20,582 bases of DNA from Kiritimatiellia bacterium (GTDB lineage: Bacteria > Verrucomicrobiota > Kiritimatiellia > RFP12 > UBA1067), in assembly GCA_017999015.1 (NCBI GenBank), contig JAGOBZ010000014.1, positions 1 through 20,582 on the forward strand, in the 5' to 3' direction. Position 1 is the stretch's first letter; each line of letters starts with the position of its first letter. The notes beneath the pieces were generated by a model. It saw only the letters and a list, made by a program, of their open reading frames with translations, had not been told where the DNA came from and searched no databases. A program made the position numbers and the translations under genes. This document shows positions 18,616 through 20,582 of the stretch, piece by piece.

Positions 18616-20582
18616 TACGTCTCCGCGCCCTCGCGGCCTGCGCCGCCGCCGTACTGACGCTCACGATCTGCGCCGACACGCTGGAAGAGCGGTTTGACTC
18701 GCCGTCGGACAGCACCAAGCCCTACATGTATTGGTACTGGCTCAACAACAACGTCAGCGCAAAGGGGATCACGGCCGACCTTGAGGCGATGCGTCAGGCC
18801 GGCATCGGCGAGGCTTTCATCGGCCACGTCATCAGCGATGGCATTCCGGAGGGGACCGTGCCGATTCTCAGCCCCTCTTGGTGGCAGCTTGTGGAGTTCG
18901 CCGTTCGCGAAGGCGACCGGATCGGCGTCCGCGTCGGCATGTTCAACTGCCCGGGCTGGAGCCAATCGGGCGGCCCTTGGATGACCCCCGAGCAGAGCAT
19001 GCGCTACCTCGTGAGCGCCGAAACCCGCGTCGCGGGCGGAACGGCGTTCAACGGCGAACCGGCCCGCCACGCCAAGGCCATCCAAGACGTGGCGGTGATC
19101 GCGTATCCCGTGCCCGCGCAAGACAGCGCACTGGCCCGCCCCGCGCGCGTCGCGTGCGAACCGGAAATCGACGGCCTTGCAGCACACCTGACCGGTGCGG
19201 ACGCCGCGCCGCCCGTCAAACTCCCGACAAAGCCGTTCACCTTGGATCTCTATTTTGACGCACCCGTGCCGCTCCAGACGCTGACCCTGGATTTCGGCGA
19301 CTCCCCGGTGCGGCTGTCCGGCACGCTGGCAACGGTGGAGGACGGCACCGCCCGGCCGCTGCGCGACATCGCCGTCTACCGGACCAACCTGAACACCGCG
19401 ATGGGACCGCTGGTCACCGCGCCTTTCGACTTCTCGGTCGCGCCGGTCACTGTCCGCCACCTGCGCCTGACCGTGAGCCGGCTAGAGGGTGCGCCGGTCC
19501 TTCACGGGCTTCGCTGCTCCGGCGCAGCCCGCATCGACTTTGCGGCCGAGAAGCAACTCGGTCGCATGTACCCGGAGCCGGTGCCGCCGGTAGACGCCTT
19601 TCTCTGGCCGCGACAGCCCGAGCCCACTCCCGGCACAGCCGTGGAGGCCGCGCGCATTGTGGATCTCTCCGCGCGTGTCGCGAAGGACGGCACGCTTGCT
19701 TGGCAGGCACCGGCCGGCCGCGACTGGATCATCGCGCGCATCGGCATGGCCTCCACCGGCGTCATGTGCGGGCCCACGCCCCCGCAGGCGCGCGGACTGG
19801 AGTGTGACAAGATGAGCCGCGCGGCGGTCGCCGCGCACTTCGACGGCATGATCGGCGAGTTCGTGAGACGCATTCCGGCGGAGGCCCGACGCGGGTTTCA
19901 GCACATCACGCTGGACAGCTATGAGGTCGGTCCGCAAAACTGGACCGACGGCATGCGCGACACCTTCCATGACGCCTACGGCTATGATCCGACACCGTGG
20001 CTCGCCTGCCTGAGCGGGCGTATCGTTGCTTCGCGCGAGCAGACCGACCGGTTTCTCTGGGACTGGCGCCGGCTGGTCGCCGATCTGGTCGCGCGCAATT
20101 ATGTGGGCGGCCTCAAGGCTGCGGCCAACCGTCACGGACTCAGAACGTGGCTCGAAAATTACGGCCATTGGGGCTTCCCCGGAGAATCCCTGCAATATGG
20201 CGGGGCCTCGGATGACATCGGCGGCGAATACTGGCTGTGGAGTTCGCTGGGCGATGTCGAATGCCGCCTCGCCACCTCCTGCGCCCACACCTATGGCAAG
20301 CGCGTGGTCTCCGCAGAGGCCTTCACCTCAGGGAAAAATTTCGTGCAGACGCCCGCGAACATGAAGACCCGCGGCGACTGGTGCATGACTCAAGGCATCA
20401 ACCACTTTGTGCTGCACGTTTACACGCACCAGCCCTATGAGGCGCAGCCCGGACTCGTGCCTTGGTTCGGCGCGGATTTCAACCGCAACTCGACGTGGTT
20501 CGCCGAGTATGGGAAGGGCTGGACCGACTACCTGCGGCGCTGCTGCGCACTGCTCCAAACCGGCACGCACGCTGCGGATGTC
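18612..20582 (+). CDS. Secreted GH106-like glycoside hydrolase (alpha-L-rhamnosidase type), C-terminus beyond window
   Basis: The first 657 residues are present with no stop before the right edge. Residues 1-21 form a signal peptide (MIRLRALAACAAAVLTLTIC then ADT). The mature part opens with KPYMYWYWLNNNVSAKGITA and DLEAMRQAGIGEAFIGHVIS, then MFNCPGWSQSGGPWMTPEQS, all typical of GH106-like alpha-L-rhamnosidases. A beta-sandwich insert lies at about residues 200-310, and the catalytic barrel resumes with HITLDSYEVGPQNWTDGMRD near 430 and TWLENYGHWGFPGESLQYGG, RVVSAEAFTSG and HFVLHVYTHQPY. Catalytic acids are expected at the Glu of these segments, but I cannot assign them firmly. AAGGAG lies 7 bases before ATG 18612, which overlaps the upstream stop. 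By family it would release alpha-L-rhamnose from glycosides or polysaccharides outside the cytoplasm; other substrates are possible. Confidence 0.88.
   Translation, partial: MIRLRALAACAAAVLTLTICADTLEERFDSPSDSTKPYMYWYWLNNNVSAKGITADLEAMRQAGIGEAFIGHVISDGIPEGTVPILSPSWWQLVEFAVREGDRIGVRVGMFNCPGWSQSGGPWMTPEQSMRYLVSAETRVAGGTAFNGEPARHAKAIQDVAVIAYPVPAQDSALARPARVACEPEIDGLAAHLTGADAAPPVKLPTKPFTLDLYFDAPVPLQTLTLDFGDSPVRLSGTLATVEDGTARPLRDIAVYRTNLNTAMGPLVTAPFDFSVAPVTVRHLRLTVSRLEGAPVLHGLRCSGAARIDFAAEKQLGRMYPEPVPPVDAFLWPRQPEPTPGTAVEAARIVDLSARVAKDGTLAWQAPAGRDWIIARIGMASTGVMCGPTPPQARGLECDKMSRAAVAAHFDGMIGEFVRRIPAEARRGFQHITLDSYEVGPQNWTDGMRDTFHDAYGYDPTPWLACLSGRIVASREQTDRFLWDWRRLVADLVARNYVGGLKAAANRHGLRTWLENYGHWGFPGESLQYGGASDDIGGEYWLWSSLGDVECRLATSCAHTYGKRVVSAEAFTSGKNFVQTPANMKTRGDWCMTQGINHFVLHVYTHQPYEAQPGLVPWFGADFNRNSTWFAEYGKGWTDYLRRCCALLQTGTHAADV

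Noticed and set aside
17838..19460. Long minus-strand open frame spanning the activator and glycosidase genes
   Set aside because: It crosses two well-supported genes, is low in complexity and has no recognisable domain; another antisense artefact of GC-rich coding.

Overview
The window is GC-rich, gene-dense bacterial chromosome. I see no rRNA, tRNA, CRISPR array, transposase or phage gene. The gene set fits an anaerobic member of the PVC group, with Kiritimatiellota or a related Verrucomicrobiota lineage as my best guess. The pointers are a secreted GH106-type glycosidase, a large GLUG-repeat surface protein, RNase Y with YmdB, a corrinoid-activating iron-sulfur ATPase, a YhcH-family protein and a spermidine-synthase-like membrane protein. 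This placement is inference; there is no marker gene to test it.

Layout. (1) 1-867, minus: N-terminal part of a secreted GLUG-repeat surface protein that runs off the left edge. (2) 963-5263, minus: a tightly packed unit with a promoter and operator in front of an ArsR-type repressor, then an ArsP/DUF318 permease, a small TM0996-like redox protein, a membrane-anchored thioredoxin, a sensor histidine kinase and a LuxR-type response regulator. The kinase is broken: its membrane half and catalytic half lie in different frames, and the last membrane helix appears truncated. Two clusters of 7-bp tandem repeats sit at gene ends in this unit, and one of them forms a 15-bp inverted repeat. (3) 5380-9178, plus: a beta-CASP metallo-beta-lactamase RNase followed by a large membrane protein with a degenerate spermidine-synthase-like domain. 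(4) 9191-9736, minus: an orphan multi-pass membrane protein, convergent with the previous gene. (5) 9856-13905, minus: the nuclease operon rny-ymdB-xseA-xseB. (6) 14117-16053, plus: an unknown membrane coiled-coil protein, a low-molecular-weight protein tyrosine phosphatase and a YhcH/YjgK/YiaL-family protein. (7) 16054-20582, plus: a good sigma-70-type promoter and structured leader, an NYN-domain protein with two tandem zinc ribbons, a corrinoid-enzyme activator (RACE/DUF4445) and, overlapping it by ATGA, a secreted GH106-like glycosidase that runs off the right edge.

How the genes may work together. Region 2 reads as a metal(loid)- or thiol-responsive efflux unit in which ArsR controls a transporter plus two disulfide proteins; the two-component genes downstream may be riders. 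Regions 3, 5 and 7 together contain five nuclease systems (beta-CASP RNase, RNase Y, YmdB, exonuclease VII, NYN). The most unusual association is the translational overlap of a corrinoid-enzyme activator with a secreted rhamnosidase-like enzyme. One explanation is use of glycosides whose sugar or aglycone carries O-methyl groups. All intergenic gaps are shorter than 300 bases; the longest (13906-14116) holds the rny promoter and a short tandem repeat.
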